Below, one piece after another: positions 10,742-21,922 of a stretch of DNA of 64,000 nucleotides. Made by a program: the position numbers and the translations under genes. Below the pieces are notes generated by a model. That model searched no databases. It had not been told where the DNA came from and saw only the letters and a list, made by a program, of their open reading frames with translations. The stretch is taken from assembly GCA_030704615.1 (NCBI GenBank), contig CM060732.1, positions 79,755,171 through 79,819,170 of the forward strand. Direction: 5' to 3'. How positions within the stretch are numbered: position 1 is the first letter of the stretch; each line of letters opens with the position of its first letter. The stretch comes from Takakia lepidozioides. Its lineage: Eukaryota; Streptophyta; Takakiopsida; Takakiales; Takakiaceae.

Positions 10742-11134
10742 TGTTGGAAACTAGACCTGCCCTCTAGTTCCTGGAGATATTGACAGATAGCTTCTAGCAC
10801 AAACAGCAGTACAAAAACTGACAGCTTAAACCAACCAAAGAGTTAGTACTAACAAGAAGTGTCAGTCCTAACAAGAATGCTCCTTACTGCAAAAGAAAAG
10901 ACTTACAAAAGTAGATGCTGGACTTCTCCTCCTCATCTCTCTGCAATCTACTAGGATAGCACATCCAAAATGCTAGAAGAAGTGTTGGGCATTGCCTCAG
11001 CGTTTCCCTTAAATCCTACATGAGTTCTCTAGAAACTTCTGGTGGAACCATGGGCTGGAACCTTCTGGTAGAACTATCCCTAGCCGTCAAAAACCCTAAC
11101 AGAACCCTAACTAAATCTGAGCTGACTTCTAACA
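10742..11134 (-). mobile_element. Ty1/copia 3' LTR
   Basis: A 393-bp segment bounded by TGTTGG and TAACA (TG...CA on either strand, as LTRs require). In the element's sense (minus) it follows the pol coding region, with a purine tract GAGCGGGAG directly before it that suits a polypurine tract. No 5' LTR is found because the element is truncated at about 12213, so no target-site duplication can be read. Confidence 0.7.
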
Positions 11135-11141
11135 CTCCCGC

Positions 11142-12217
11142 TCAGCGAGGAATGAGGCTTAACCCAATCAGTTCCATGCATCTAGAATGCTTTTCTTTGG
11201 ATAGAGCCCTTGTGAGTGCATCAGCTGCCATGTCCTCAGTCCTACAGAAAACCAACTCAATCTCCAAACCAATCATTTCTCTAATGAAATGATGTTTGAT
11301 ATCTATGTGCTTGGTCCGGGCATGATGAACAGGATTCTTGCTCAGCTCAATGCTGCTCCTTGTTATCAGCATGCAATTTCGTTGGTTGTTCTTGACTGAA
11401 GCCAAGTTCACCAAGAAGCCTTCCAATCCAAATGGCTTCTTTAGCTGCATGAGTCAGAGCCATATACTCTGATTCAGTCGAGGATAGAGTAGTGGTCTGT
11501 TGTCTTTTGCTGCTCCAGCTCACAACACCTCCACTCATTACAAAGCAGTAGGCAGATATGGATCTCCTCGCATCTGTGTCTCCTACCCAATCTGCATCAC
11601 TGTATCTTTCTAGTGATGCTCCAGTGTTATACTTGTTATAAGTTAGACATGTATCCGCAGTCCCTTTTAAATATCTAATCACCCTCTTGAGTGTTTTCCA
11701 ATGTTGAGGTCCTGGGTTGTGCATGAACTTACTGAGCACTCCCACTGCATAGGCATTGCCTGCCCTGGTGCCAATCATTGCATACATCAGAGATCCCATG
11801 GCTTGCTGATATGGAACCTTAGCCATTTCCTCAATCTCACTTGGAGATTTTGGCTCCAGTTCTTTACTCAGCTTGCAGCTAGCCGGTTTCCAATGGTGTT
11901 GGTGCTGGTTTGCAGTCCTGCATACCAAACTTTGCAACAACATTCCTGACATACCTCTCTTGGCTCAACTTTATAGTTCTCACCTTCTTGTCCCTCGGAA
12001 TCTGAATTCCAAGTAGGTAATTCATGGCTCCAATATCAACCATCTCAAAGGTTTCACTCAAATCATGCTTTTGTCTACGCATGGTGTCCTTGTTGTCGCT
12101 GATCAGTAGCAGGTCATCCACATAGACTGCTATTATCATGACACCTGATGTCATGTAGTAAATGCTTTGATCAGCTGTACTCCTAACAAAACCTTGGCCT
12201 GTCAAGTTTTCATGCAC
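11142..12217 (-). pseudogene. Ty1/copia pol fragment: reverse transcriptase and RNase H
   Basis: Read on the minus strand. The first part (12217 to about 11880) has the copia reverse transcriptase core IIAVYVDDLLLISDNKD and then YLLGIQI, with the YVDD active site intact. After a frame change near 11900 come GSLMYAMIGTRAG and the copia RNase H motifs DADWVGD and LSSTESEYMALTHAAKEAIW. The C-terminal tail reads into the polypurine tract and LTR. Gag, protease and integrase are absent: the fragment stops at 12213, where another LTR-like sequence abuts it. This is a 5'-truncated, frameshifted relic. Confidence 0.85.
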
Positions 12218-12728
12218 CTAAGCATCGTGCCACAACATACATCGCTGTCCAACCACACTTCCTAGCATATAGTCCTAGAAGGCCACGCCACAATGATACG
12301 AAAATGGTGAAAAGAGGAGAAACCACTCTATCACGTTATATAAGTCAAGCCAATGGCACCTTTGCTAAAGGACTCCACCATACAAACCTCACCCACTCTT
12401 CATCTCAAGTACTAGAGCTATGGCGGCGAGAGAGGCCTTGGGAGGCTCGACTAGAAGAAGACAAGCATGCCTACGTCTCACGTGGAGATAACCTCTCCAC
12501 GTCCCAAGTGAGGTTCGCCACCTCATTTGGTACATGGAACCAAATGAAGTCCCAATGCCAACAAAATACAAATATAAATATATAATGTCCTAATTAGTTA
12601 TAAGTAACTATTTCTAACTAATCACAAACAAAACCATGACAGCTGTCGTGCACCTAAGCATCGTGCCACAACATACATCGTTGTCCAACCACACATCCTA
12701 GCATATAGTCCTAGAAAGCCACGCCACA
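12213..12728 (-). mobile_element. Probable 3' LTR of the Ty3 element
   Basis: In minus sense it begins TGTGGCGTGG at 12728, directly after a polypurine tract (seven Gs, rc of 12732-12741), and ends in GGTGCA at 12213. A TATATAA box lies inside near 12337. Oddly, the first and last 82 bases are direct repeats of each other (12213-12294 and 12649-12728), each with TG...CA ends. The segment could instead be a tiny LTR element (TRIM-like) with 82-bp terminal repeats and about 350 bp inside. I prefer the Ty3 LTR because of the polypurine tract. Confidence 0.5.
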
Positions 12729-12991
12729 ATCGCCCCCCCAGTTGGTGATTAGGTCCCTCTAACACTAGATAGCTTGCAAGTATCCACCCCAATAAGATCA
12801 TCGCTTGGTCTTCAATCGCACAAGTCCCAACACCTGAAGTCGATAGATCAAGAGGCCGGGTGCAAACGTAGCCCCATCGTTAGTCGCCTTCATGCAATCC
12901 ATGATCTTCAGTTGAGTATCCATGGCATTGAAGCCCCACTAGCTAGACCTTGGATCACTTGTCCGCCTCACCATTGTCATGCCCACTACCT

Positions 12992-15355
12992 CTATCCAAG
13001 GCATCGTGGACACAACCATTCTCCGATAGGAACCTTCTCAAGTGGCGGTGTCAAGCATCGCATGTGCCACCCCCTTGAGCATTTGTCACACACCAACATG
13101 GTTGCGGCGCCACCAGCATGCCCACATAGCATGCAACACAACCCTGCAGGTACCACTGCAAGGTTGGGATCTATCTTCTCATCCACATATGGAAGGTGAC
13201 ATGGCGCACAATTGCGCACATGGTCCTTCCATACCATGCCATCTCGACCCTCCAGAATCAACACTCCTGAAGGCAACACGTCCCTGACCCTTAGGATCAC
13301 ACGTCCTGCTGTGACATCCAAGGTCGTAGACGCTGTCTGCTGCAGATACACATAGACCCCAGGGTAGAAACGCCGAACATTTGGCCCCTCCACGTATAGT
13401 GGTGTACCTCAATGTATCTTGGTGTTGGGCAATAGTAAGGTTCTCAAAAGCCATAGGCACGACTCTCTTAAACAACTCTGCCCGCTGGGCACATGCTTGT
13501 GTCCACACATCCGGATCATCAAGGTTGAGAACTATTGCAGCCTCCCTGCGAATAGATGCAGGCAAATTTGGCTCTCGATCAAAGAGAAGAAAATAAGGTG
13601 AGAAGGAGGCAAGTGAAGCTTGTTTGCTGAACCTATAGCCCATAGCTAGCCAAGGCAGCTGAAGGTCCCAATCTCCTAGGTGTCCCTTCTGCAAACCGTA
13701 CTTGCGCAAAACTCTCTTTGACTGTCTGAACAACTCTCTCTGCCAAACCATCAGCCTCGGGATGATCCGGAGAAGTAGTACGGTGATCGCTCACACAAAG
13801 CCCGAAACTCGCCCAAGAACTCTCTCCCCTGGTCCGTGAGTACCTCGGCTGGAGCACCAAAATGGCTAAGCACTCGATCTAAGAATGCATACGTAGTCCC
13901 CTCACTTGCGTTGTCAGGCAATGCCACCAGTTCAATCCATTTGGAGAAGTGTTCCACCATCACCAGCACATACTTGTTATGGCGAATCGTCAATGGCAAT
14001 GGGCCTGCGAAGTCAAGACTCCAACGATAGCCCAAACCCATAATAGGTAAAGGATGTAATTGTGGAGTAGGGGCATTGAAAGAAGCCCGCACTCTATCAC
14101 ACCACATGCACCTTCCCACTAACTGTTGCACATCTGTGTGCATACCCCGCCACCAATACTGCCCTTGCAACAAACTATGAGTACGCCGCACCCCAAAAAG
14201 TCCCAACTTCTCATGGGCATGGCGTACCAATCGCGCTCGTTGTGTTGGATGAGGCACAATCCTCACTCATCCATCCTCCCATACCCGGAGTATGTGAGTC
14301 CCCTCCCACTTGAACCTCTTAGCTTGTTGTAGGACCCGATCTCTCTCATTAGCAGTCACACTGACTGCTGTCTCTCCGGTACGAAGGTATGCCAACACCG
14401 CTACATCTTCATGCACATCTTTAGCACCATCAAACTCCTCACTAGTATCTGGATCGTCATGCATGCTATCTACATGACTAATCAGATGGGCTGGACCAGC
14501 TTGAGTTCCCATTGCTAGAATGCACAAAAAGGCCGATGCATGCCATCATGGCACCATCTCCTCATCCGTCTCACCATGCCACCGAGCTCCAGTATCATCA
14601 TGCTCGCTCCTGCATGGATACGACTCAATCCATCTGCATCCCAATTGACAATATCGGCTCGATGCACCACCTGAAAGTCGTACTCTTGAAGCATAAGTGC
14701 CCACCATGTAAGCTTCCCTGTAAGCATGTTTGACTTCATCAACCACTTCAATGGTTGGTGATCCGTGACAAGGGTGAAGAGATTGCCATAGAGGTAGCAT
14801 CTGAAATGTGCCACTGCCCATACCGCAGCTAGACACTCCCCTCCATAGGAACTATACTTCGCCTCGGCATCATTGTTCGAGCGGCTAGCATTTGCCACTA
14901 TGAACTCTCTTCCCTCATCATCCACCTGCGTGAGCACTGCTCCAATCCCCAGCATACTCCAATCCGTATGTAGCTGGAAAAGCCGCCCCCGAATAGGCCG
15001 CCTCAGAATAGGTGCAGACGTCAATCGAGCCTTGAGGTCCTCAAAGGCTTCCTCCTACTCCTCCTCCCACTGCCACTCCTGACCCACCTTGGTTAACTTG
15101 GTAAGAGCCTTTGCAATGATGCTAAATCCCTTGACAAACCGTCGATAGTAGTTTGTCAATCCCATGAAAGCACGAATTCTGCTCACATCCATGGGGCGTG
15201 GAATGCATGCAATGGCCTCCACCTTTGTCTGTTGAACACCCAATCTTCCAGGGTATATCATGTGGCCAAGATACTATTGTGGAAGAACTTGCACTTTTCG
15301 GGGTGCAGTTTCAACCCGTGCGCTCAAACACCACCTGAAGGTGTCTCTCATGCGG
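12992..15355 (-). pseudogene. Ty3/gypsy pol fragment: RT end, RNase H, integrase, PHD finger
   Basis: Read on the minus strand with several frame breaks. From 15355 to 15055 comes the end of reverse transcriptase (EKCKFF, FMGLTNYYRRFVKGFS). At 15024-14515 lies RNase H (LHTDWSMLGIGAVL, SSYGGECLAAVWAVAHFR, LVTDHQPLKWLM, DADGLSR). At 14266-13633 lies integrase: an HHCC zinc finger (HAHEKLGLFG, C..C), then catalytic residues in SLDFAGP, VLTDQGREF and EADGLAERVVQTVKE. The C-terminal domain (13633-13150) contains SLASFSPYFLLFDREPNLPA. The protein ends in a PHD finger. The element is truncated inside RT at about 15355 and lacks gag, protease and the 5' LTR. Confidence 0.85.
12995..13144 (-). other. 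PHD finger at the C-terminus of the Ty3 integrase
   Basis: A complete C4HC3 pattern is visible: CMLCG, then MLVCDKCSRGWHMRC, then a final GEWLCPRC. The Trp two residues before the last Cys pair is present, as in canonical PHD fingers, which read histone H3 tails. It follows the integrase C-terminal domain in the same frame (frame start 13393), where many plant Ty3 elements carry a chromodomain instead. By analogy it could target integration to marked chromatin; that is inference. Confidence 0.8.
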
Positions 15356-15537
15356 GGAGTGCTTGCGCGTGAGCTTGGCCACGTGAGTCTGTGAGCATGT
15401 GAGCATGTGAGCCTGGCTAGGCTCACGCCACATCAGCAAGCATCCACGTATGCAGGCCCTAATTCCGTGCCCCCCCCCCCCCCCCCAATTACCGCAGATC
15501 GGTTGTCGCCATTGTACATTTTTTTCTTTGTGTGCAG
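15356..15537. other. Junction DNA with poly-C tract
   Basis: The stretch holds GTGAGCATGTGAGC repeats, a CTCACGCCACATCAGC word also seen (reverse strand) near 33.6 kb, and a run of 17 C at 15470-15486. Homology to the far arm of the giant inverted repeat starts at about 15510, just downstream of this run, so the run marks a rearrangement breakpoint. Confidence 0.6.
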
Positions 15538-15737
15538 TATGTCATGTATACTGTTATGGTCTTCGACATTTGGCTGAACGGCATCCCTGTTGCATACATA
15601 ATATCTTCAAGAAACAATGCCAACGATTTGTCAAGTTGGATGTTGGCTCTTCGTCAAAGGCTCCAGGCCAATCAGCCGGATTGGCGTCCCAACGCATTCA
15701 TTGTGGACAATGTCGATGCTGAGATTAACGCCATTCG
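15538..15737 (+). pseudogene. Duplicated exon of MULE-2 transposase
   Basis: A 200-nt exon between GTGTGCAG and CGGTTTGT reads YVMYTVMVFDIWLNGIPVAY and ends NAFIVDNVDAEINAIR. This is the part of a Mutator-like DDE transposase around the second catalytic Asp (IVDNVD). It duplicates the exon at 56179-56378 in inverted orientation. It is isolated: no other MULE exon precedes it, and CACTA copy 1 starts 51 bases downstream, inside the following intron. Confidence 0.75.
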
Positions 15738-15788
15738 GTTTGTTCTCAATCCCTCCCCCCTACCAATGAACTTCCATTGCCTTACCTG

Positions 15789-15807
15789 CACTAGAAGCAT
15801 TCGTGTC
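15789..15807 (+). repeat. CACTA copy 1 left terminal inverted repeat
   Basis: CACTAGAAGCATTCGTGTC, identical to both ends of copy 2. The En/Spm superfamily is defined by this CACTA start. Confidence 0.9.
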
Positions 15808-15839
15808 ATTTACCACTGGGGTAACGATTCATTTTGAGT

Positions 15840-16901
15840 CGTAAAAGTCAAAAAATTGGGATCGACTGGAAGTTACAACAGACTAGTTACAACAGACGTG
15901 GTAGTTGGGTTGGACATCCAATGATTGGAGTGGTAAAGGACGCAGACGCGCGAACAACTGCTCAGCGATTAATGCGATTAATGCTGAAGAACCACGTGGC
16001 GTAACCAGGCGGGCCGCCCGTGTGTCTGACCTTTTGGGCTGACTTTGACTTTTCCCTCCGGATGAGTGGACTGACTCACCCGGGGCGCGGTGACACATGG
16101 ATGCGGACGTGGATGCGGACGTGGATGCCGATGTGGCGGCGCCGCGTCGAGCGGCAATGCTGCCGCGTGGCCACGGGCCCAAGATGCCACATCGCAGTCG
16201 GCCACATCACTTGGAGTGCTGCATGTGACGTCGCAACAGCCACCGGCGAAGTCAACTGCACAACTTCCGGCAGACGAATCCACGGGGACCACGTGGAGAG
16301 TGTGTGGGTCGACGCGTGGCGTCGTCCCCACGCAATGGCAGTGACGGGTACGACTGCTAGTGGAAAGACGCATAGTGCTTGTGCCATCTCGGGATTGCTT
16401 TGGCCAACTCCGCTGCCACTGTGCTAGTTGGTTGCCCTACAGTAGGAAAGCACGAAAAAAGAGCACTTGTAGTGGTTTGTGTGAGTTTCCAACTGACCTG
16501 CATTCTAAGCTGAAAATATGGTTCTGATGCATTCTACTGGTTTTAGTGGTTCACCCATATGCAGGGGGAATTGAGAAGCAATGATACTGGGCGAGACTGA
16601 GAACACAGACCACGATGCATGCACAACATAAATAGACGAGGCAACAAGGAGACCAAATACCATCACACATACACATAGAAGGTGGACGGACACGACGACA
16701 GGTCAGGAAATGTGATATTACATTCAAATTAGAGACCGTCACGGCACACCTGCATATGAGCAAGACTAAATGCCAACATACATGGTTGCCGGACATCACT
16801 TAAACTGTCATGGCCCAAATGTTCAAAACTGGTAACGTGAGTATCATACACACTTCTATGAGTATCATTACACACCCAACAGGGACTACAAACATGAAAT
16901 G
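15840..16901. other. CACTA copy 1 subterminal region
   Basis: No gene is seen here apart from the 3' end of the TNPA-like gene at its right edge. The region is GC-rich, with three 12-bp GTGGATGCGGAC-type repeats near 16095-16130 and a CACTACAAGTGCTCATTT word (minus strand) near 16460. In En/Spm elements the subterminal repeats bind TNPA; a similar role is plausible. Confidence 0.5.
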
Positions 16902-19900
16902 TCACTTGATACTTTCACCTTTCCTCATACTCTTCTCTGGCCACAGAGTCACCGTGCCTTTCACGTGCGCTAGTGTGGTCTGGGGGGGGGCATCGTCCAC
17001 ATTTGGGCAAGGCAATGTAACACTTGGAAGCATGATCTCGTGGACTTTCACCTTGTACCACCCGGATCGAATGTCCTTGCAGTGGAACTTGTCAACCCCG
17101 GCTATTCCCACCACTTCCGCCTTGGCGGCGGCTGTCTTTGACCGCTTGTCATGGGGTTCAGGGAGAAACACAGGATCTGATATCTGCAGACACCAACATC
17201 AGGGTCCACTCAGCAACAAACATAGCAATGACAGGGTGAAAGTCAAGCGCAGCTGGGCATGGAAACGATCTTGGTTGCCACAATACTGAATCAGCAGCCA
17301 ATTCACAGTGTACCAACGTACCTTGAAGCGAAGCTCGTCGCTGAGGGTGGCAACTGAGGAAAGCTGCCCACGTGTCTTCAACTGCAGCAGCAAAAAGAGG
17401 TTTAGTCAGATGGATAAGAATAACATGAACTCTAGTGGTTGCAATGGTATAAACACACCTCCACGGAGCAAGCTAACAAACATCCTGCTCAGACCCTAGC
17501 ACTACAACTTCCTGGCAAAAATAACCCTACTAAAAACCAGCCAGGCAAAGCAAGGAGCCATGAATGCATGCCTGGGGAACCACGTCCTGCTGCGATGATG
17601 GTGCCGGGGACAGCCCACTCCTCTTGCTCACCTGCAATGAATACACATTGCAACGCTTCAGGAAGTGTATCCATAAAGGAAACCAACCAAGTAAGTTTGC
17701 GGAGAGGGGCTGGGAACAACCATACCTTGGGCGCTGCCTCCTCATGCCGGGGGGGGAATCCGGAATGCTGCCGCCGTAGCACTATGGTCGTAGGTGCAGG
17801 ACCCACCTTCTTCACATTCGACCCCACTGCCACTCCCTGTACATGTGGTCCCTGCAAAACATATAGTGCCAGCCTTGCGTGAGAGGGCATCCGGGGGGAA
17901 CAAAACAAACATGGACTTTGGCTTCGATGTCATGTTGCAAACAATAAGGTTAGTTTCACATGCATGGGTGCAGAAGTACTTCCCCCAACGACCCCATCCT
18001 CTCCCACATTCAAGCTGCCAGTCTAGAACAATTAGTTTCAACTTTTCTATGAAAGGAGCTTTTGAAGGGGTGTCACGGGGTCTCACCTCAGTGGGTTGGG
18101 AGACAACAGTCACCCCGGAGGGCAAAGTTTCGGTCCCCCTGCAGCCTGGACCAGGCAAACTACCACCCTCTCCCCCTACAGCTTCCCCTTCTCCCCCATC
18201 ATGAGCAATGACCCCCCCATCGTCCATGTCATCCCCACCAACTTGTTGGACCTCTCCCTCTTCAACGAGTGGACCCTGCCCCCCACTGTGAATATCATCA
18301 ACAACAGCCCGGACCTCTGTCACATCCCTACCCACTACAATTACTTCCTCCTTGTCAGGTACAATGGTCGCAGCAGGGGGGTCTTCCATAATGCCACCCG
18401 TCACACCCCCTTTTTGCCCCATCATGAGTTCCACTATCTTCTTCAGTTGTGCTTCCATTCCCCTCTCCCGCTCCGCAGAGAGAGCCGCAAGCCTCTCCAG
18501 GGCCCCGATGCGGGCTGCCATTGAGTTCCCCGCTCCCTACGCATACAAACACCCACCCGTACTGTTAAAAACCAGAAGAAGAGGCCGAATGTGCAGGATT
18601 TCAGGCATTCGGAGATGGCTAGGTTTGGCATAACACCCCTCGTGTACCATGCATGGGGGCCCCACATACCCACCAAATCTTAGTACAACAACAGATTCAT
18701 GAATGGAAACCGGACTTCAAAACATACCTGGCTCAAAACAGACTCTGATGGGGTGCCAGTCGCAGCGTTCTTGCACTCCGCCCCAAGCTCGGACAGTGAC
18801 GGGCTCCGCGCTTTGCGTCTTTTCTGTATTTGCCCATCCACACATTGTCAGTACAAAATTCCAGGAGCATATGGACAAAGCACTGCCCTGCATATCACAT
18901 AACAACTAATTCTGCACAAGCAATAAAACCCACTCGTGGGTGTCTCTTCCATCAGAACATGCCACAACGTAAGAGCAATGAGAAGGGGGTGAGGGAGATT
19001 ACCAAACGGGCTGCTTGGCCTGCAACTCCTGCCCGGCCCCAACGCGAGGGGTTCGTGACACAAGCACGCGCTTGCTTCATCCCTTCAGCCTTTGCAAGTC
19101 CACGAGGGGACTCCCAGTAGGCAACAAGCTTATCCCAATAGGCGGGTTCAGTGTTCATTGGCCTCACACCAGTCTTCGCCCATTTATCTTTCAGTTTTGC
19201 TCTTTCTCCTTTCATTATCTTCCCACATTGCTTCACTATAAAATCACGATTGGCAGGGATAGGTGTGTACTCGTACATTCCATTTATGCCCTCTATTACT
19301 GTTGACATGGCACTCTGGGACTGCTGGTCAATGTCTTGTACGCTTGAGTCAAGGTAACGCAATGCCAGGCCACGCAAATCACGCTGCCAGTGTTCCTTAC
19401 CTTCGCAGCCAGCATTGATGACTCCATTTCCTCCACCTTGTGGCGCTTTAGCCCTGCAGCCACCCTTCCCTCTTCATCTCCTTCCCATTGTTTCATGGCA
19501 TGACGTCGTTCCTTCCTCAGCTCTGATGTCCGTTTCCTGCCCCCATGCTTTGGAGCAGCGCCGTCATACGTTGTGGGGGGTGACTAATGTGTGCCGGAGG
19601 GGGGAGGGCCGTATGGAGATGTGGGAGGCCCCCATTGTGATGTGGCAACATCAGGAAGCTAGCGCCGCGACCCCGAAGCAGGGGGGGCTCCCCATGGTGC
19701 ACTCTGTTGTGGAGACCATCCGGCAGGGGGTGGGTGCCAAGGTTGGTGTTGGTTGGCATTGTGTGGTGGCTGTGAGTGCTTTGCTGCAGCTTCACTCCCC
19801 TTCCGCTGCCAAAAACATCCCACACACAAGGTGCATCAGCTCTAGTCCTACTGAACACAACGTCACCAGAGCACAAACCATCCCACAACCACAACTATGG

Positions 19901-21922
19901 ATTGGCTGACCTCAAACCCACTCCTCTGCAGCGCAAGTGCCAAAAACTGAAAAGGAGAGGGACAGAATGTCCTCATAACATGTAAGCCCATTCATTGGTG
20001 AAGAAACAGAATGTGGGCGGGTTCACATCAGTACCACATGAAACTTACCAGGAAACAGAACATCCATCCGGGTTTTGCACATATCCAGTGGACATCTATT
20101 CACACAATCAGCAAATGGCTGTATGGCGGAGCCCAGCAACGGAGCCCCAAAAGGCCTAAAGACTCTCAATGTTGGTAAACACAGGTGCAGACACAATTCA
20201 ATTGAAAGGATATTGCAGACCTAGCCTCGTTGGAGTTATCAACGCATATAGCAAATGCGTACTCCAACGCAGGTGCAATGACGTGACAAAGCAACATTTC
20301 CTTGACCTAAAAACTAGTCCCTCTGCACACAGTGGTAGACCTGAAGGTTTTTCCACGATGTCCTCCCCCATGACACAAATTGAAAACATGTTCAGGGATG
20401 TTTTCTGCCTAACTTCATTTTCTGCCCAATCAGATCTCCTCTACGCTGATGATGTTGCCCTTTTGGCCCAATCCCCAGTCTTTCTGCAACGCCATCTCAA
20501 AATTTTGGAACAGTTCTGCAAAGACTATGGGATGCAAGTCAATCTTAGCAAGACCAAGATCATGGTCTTCAATGGCCAGGCTGATGTAGATTCATCTTCA
20601 ACCAGCAGGAAATTGAGATTGTCAAATCATACCGGTACCTAGGTCTGGTTATCCACTCCCCCAAGTTTCACTTTGCAGCCACTGCCTTGGACAGATTGAC
20701 TAAAGGTAAGGCGGCCTCCATCCGCCTTCACGCCAAATGCAAGCAAATACATCTGCGGCATCCCCCGACCAAAAAGTGGTTGTTTGACACCGTCGTCAGC
20801 CCTGCTACCATCAATGGTTGTGAGTTCTGGGCACCTGGTGTCCCTGTCTCCTGGTGGGAAAAGAATTTGGAACCATTACAGTCATCTTTTCTCCAAGCAA
20901 TGCTTGGCGCCAGGAGCACAACTCCATCTCAGATCCTAGGTGCAGAGTTGGCATGTGTACCATTGCAATCCGAGGCACAGTTCAGGCTTACAATCTTTCT
21001 CCATAGATTGCAGGCCCTTCCACCCAAAGGGCTAGTGGCAAGGGCCCTCACAACATCTATGAGGCTCAAAGCTGCAGGTTTCGGGAACTCCTGGTATGCT
21101 CGAGTGGACAGTTTATTGAAACGTAACGGACTTTCTACTGCTTTCCTATTACCAATGAACCCACATGAGGTGGACATCACATCCAGACATGACCGCAACA
21201 GACTCATTCGGAGAGAGCTTATGGAATTACATGTCAAGAGAACTTGGATGCTACCCAATCTCACAACAAAGCTCCACTTCTATCGAGAGACATTCTTAGT
21301 GCTCCGCGATGATAGAATCTTCAGACCAAATTACCTTTCAGCACCCTTACCTCCTTCCCTCTTGAGGGCATTGGGGCGGTTCAGGGAGTTCCCACAACCT
21401 ACGGATAGAGACTGGCAGATGGGAAAACCTACAACGGGAGGACCGCCTATGTCCAGCTTGCATAGGGCGCAGCAAGGAAATTGAAACTGAAGAACACTTC
21501 TTCTTCTACTGCCATGTATACTACGACATCCGTTTGAACAACTTTGTGGATATGTGCATCCCAGTTTCAGTTTCAGGAGAACTCAACGCCCAGAAAACAA
21601 GAACACAAGTAGGGGTAGAACTCACCTCATGCGCAGCGGTTTTGTGCTGTTTGCGCACCTTTTGGAGAGACTCTGCAGATGGAGGTGCAATTTCCTCCGA
21701 ACTTTCCTCCACTCAGTCGTCACCCATGCTATACTCGCTTGTGTCAAAATCCGAACTCGAAGACCGCCCACCGCTCTGCCTTCCCTCTCGCACCGACGCC
21801 ATCTGTACCGGATTCAGTCGAGCCAGGCGGGGGCTCCTTCGCACCGCGGGGCTGGAATGTGCAGAAGTGGGAGGAGGTGATGCTGCCTCGGCGGTCGAGC
21901 GCTTCTTACTAGGCGTGGACAT
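16902..21922 (-). pseudogene. TNPA-like gene (Ptta/En/Spm type), CACTA copy 1
   Basis: A multi-exon minus-strand gene, best followed in copy 2. Exon 1 (from 21922) starts MSTPSKKRSTAEAAS, basic then acidic. A Pro-rich exon (QPWHPPPAGW type) follows, then the Ptta/En/Spm domain around 19377-18990 (PAYWDKLVAYWESPRGLAK). Next is a coiled-coil exon (18521-17742: MAARIGALERLAALSAERER), a variable acidic stretch, and the TNP1/En/Spm-like C-terminal domain (17171-16902: VDKFHCKDIRSGWYKV, HVKGTVTLWPEKS). TNPA proteins bind subterminal repeats and work with the transposase. A LINE fragment lies in the first intron. Domain names are from motif memory; exact splice sites are inferred. Confidence 0.7.
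20169..21484 (+). pseudogene. LINE (non-LTR) reverse transcriptase fragment, copy 1
   Basis: Carries the non-LTR reverse transcriptase motif LLYADDVALLAQ with QVNLSKTKIMVF downstream, then the thumb-like region and a Cys-rich tail beyond. A frame change near 20582 breaks it; copy 2 has an open frame here. It is 5'-truncated (endonuclease and the first RT motifs are absent), as is typical for LINEs, and sits antisense inside the first intron of the TNPA-like gene. Confidence 0.8.
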
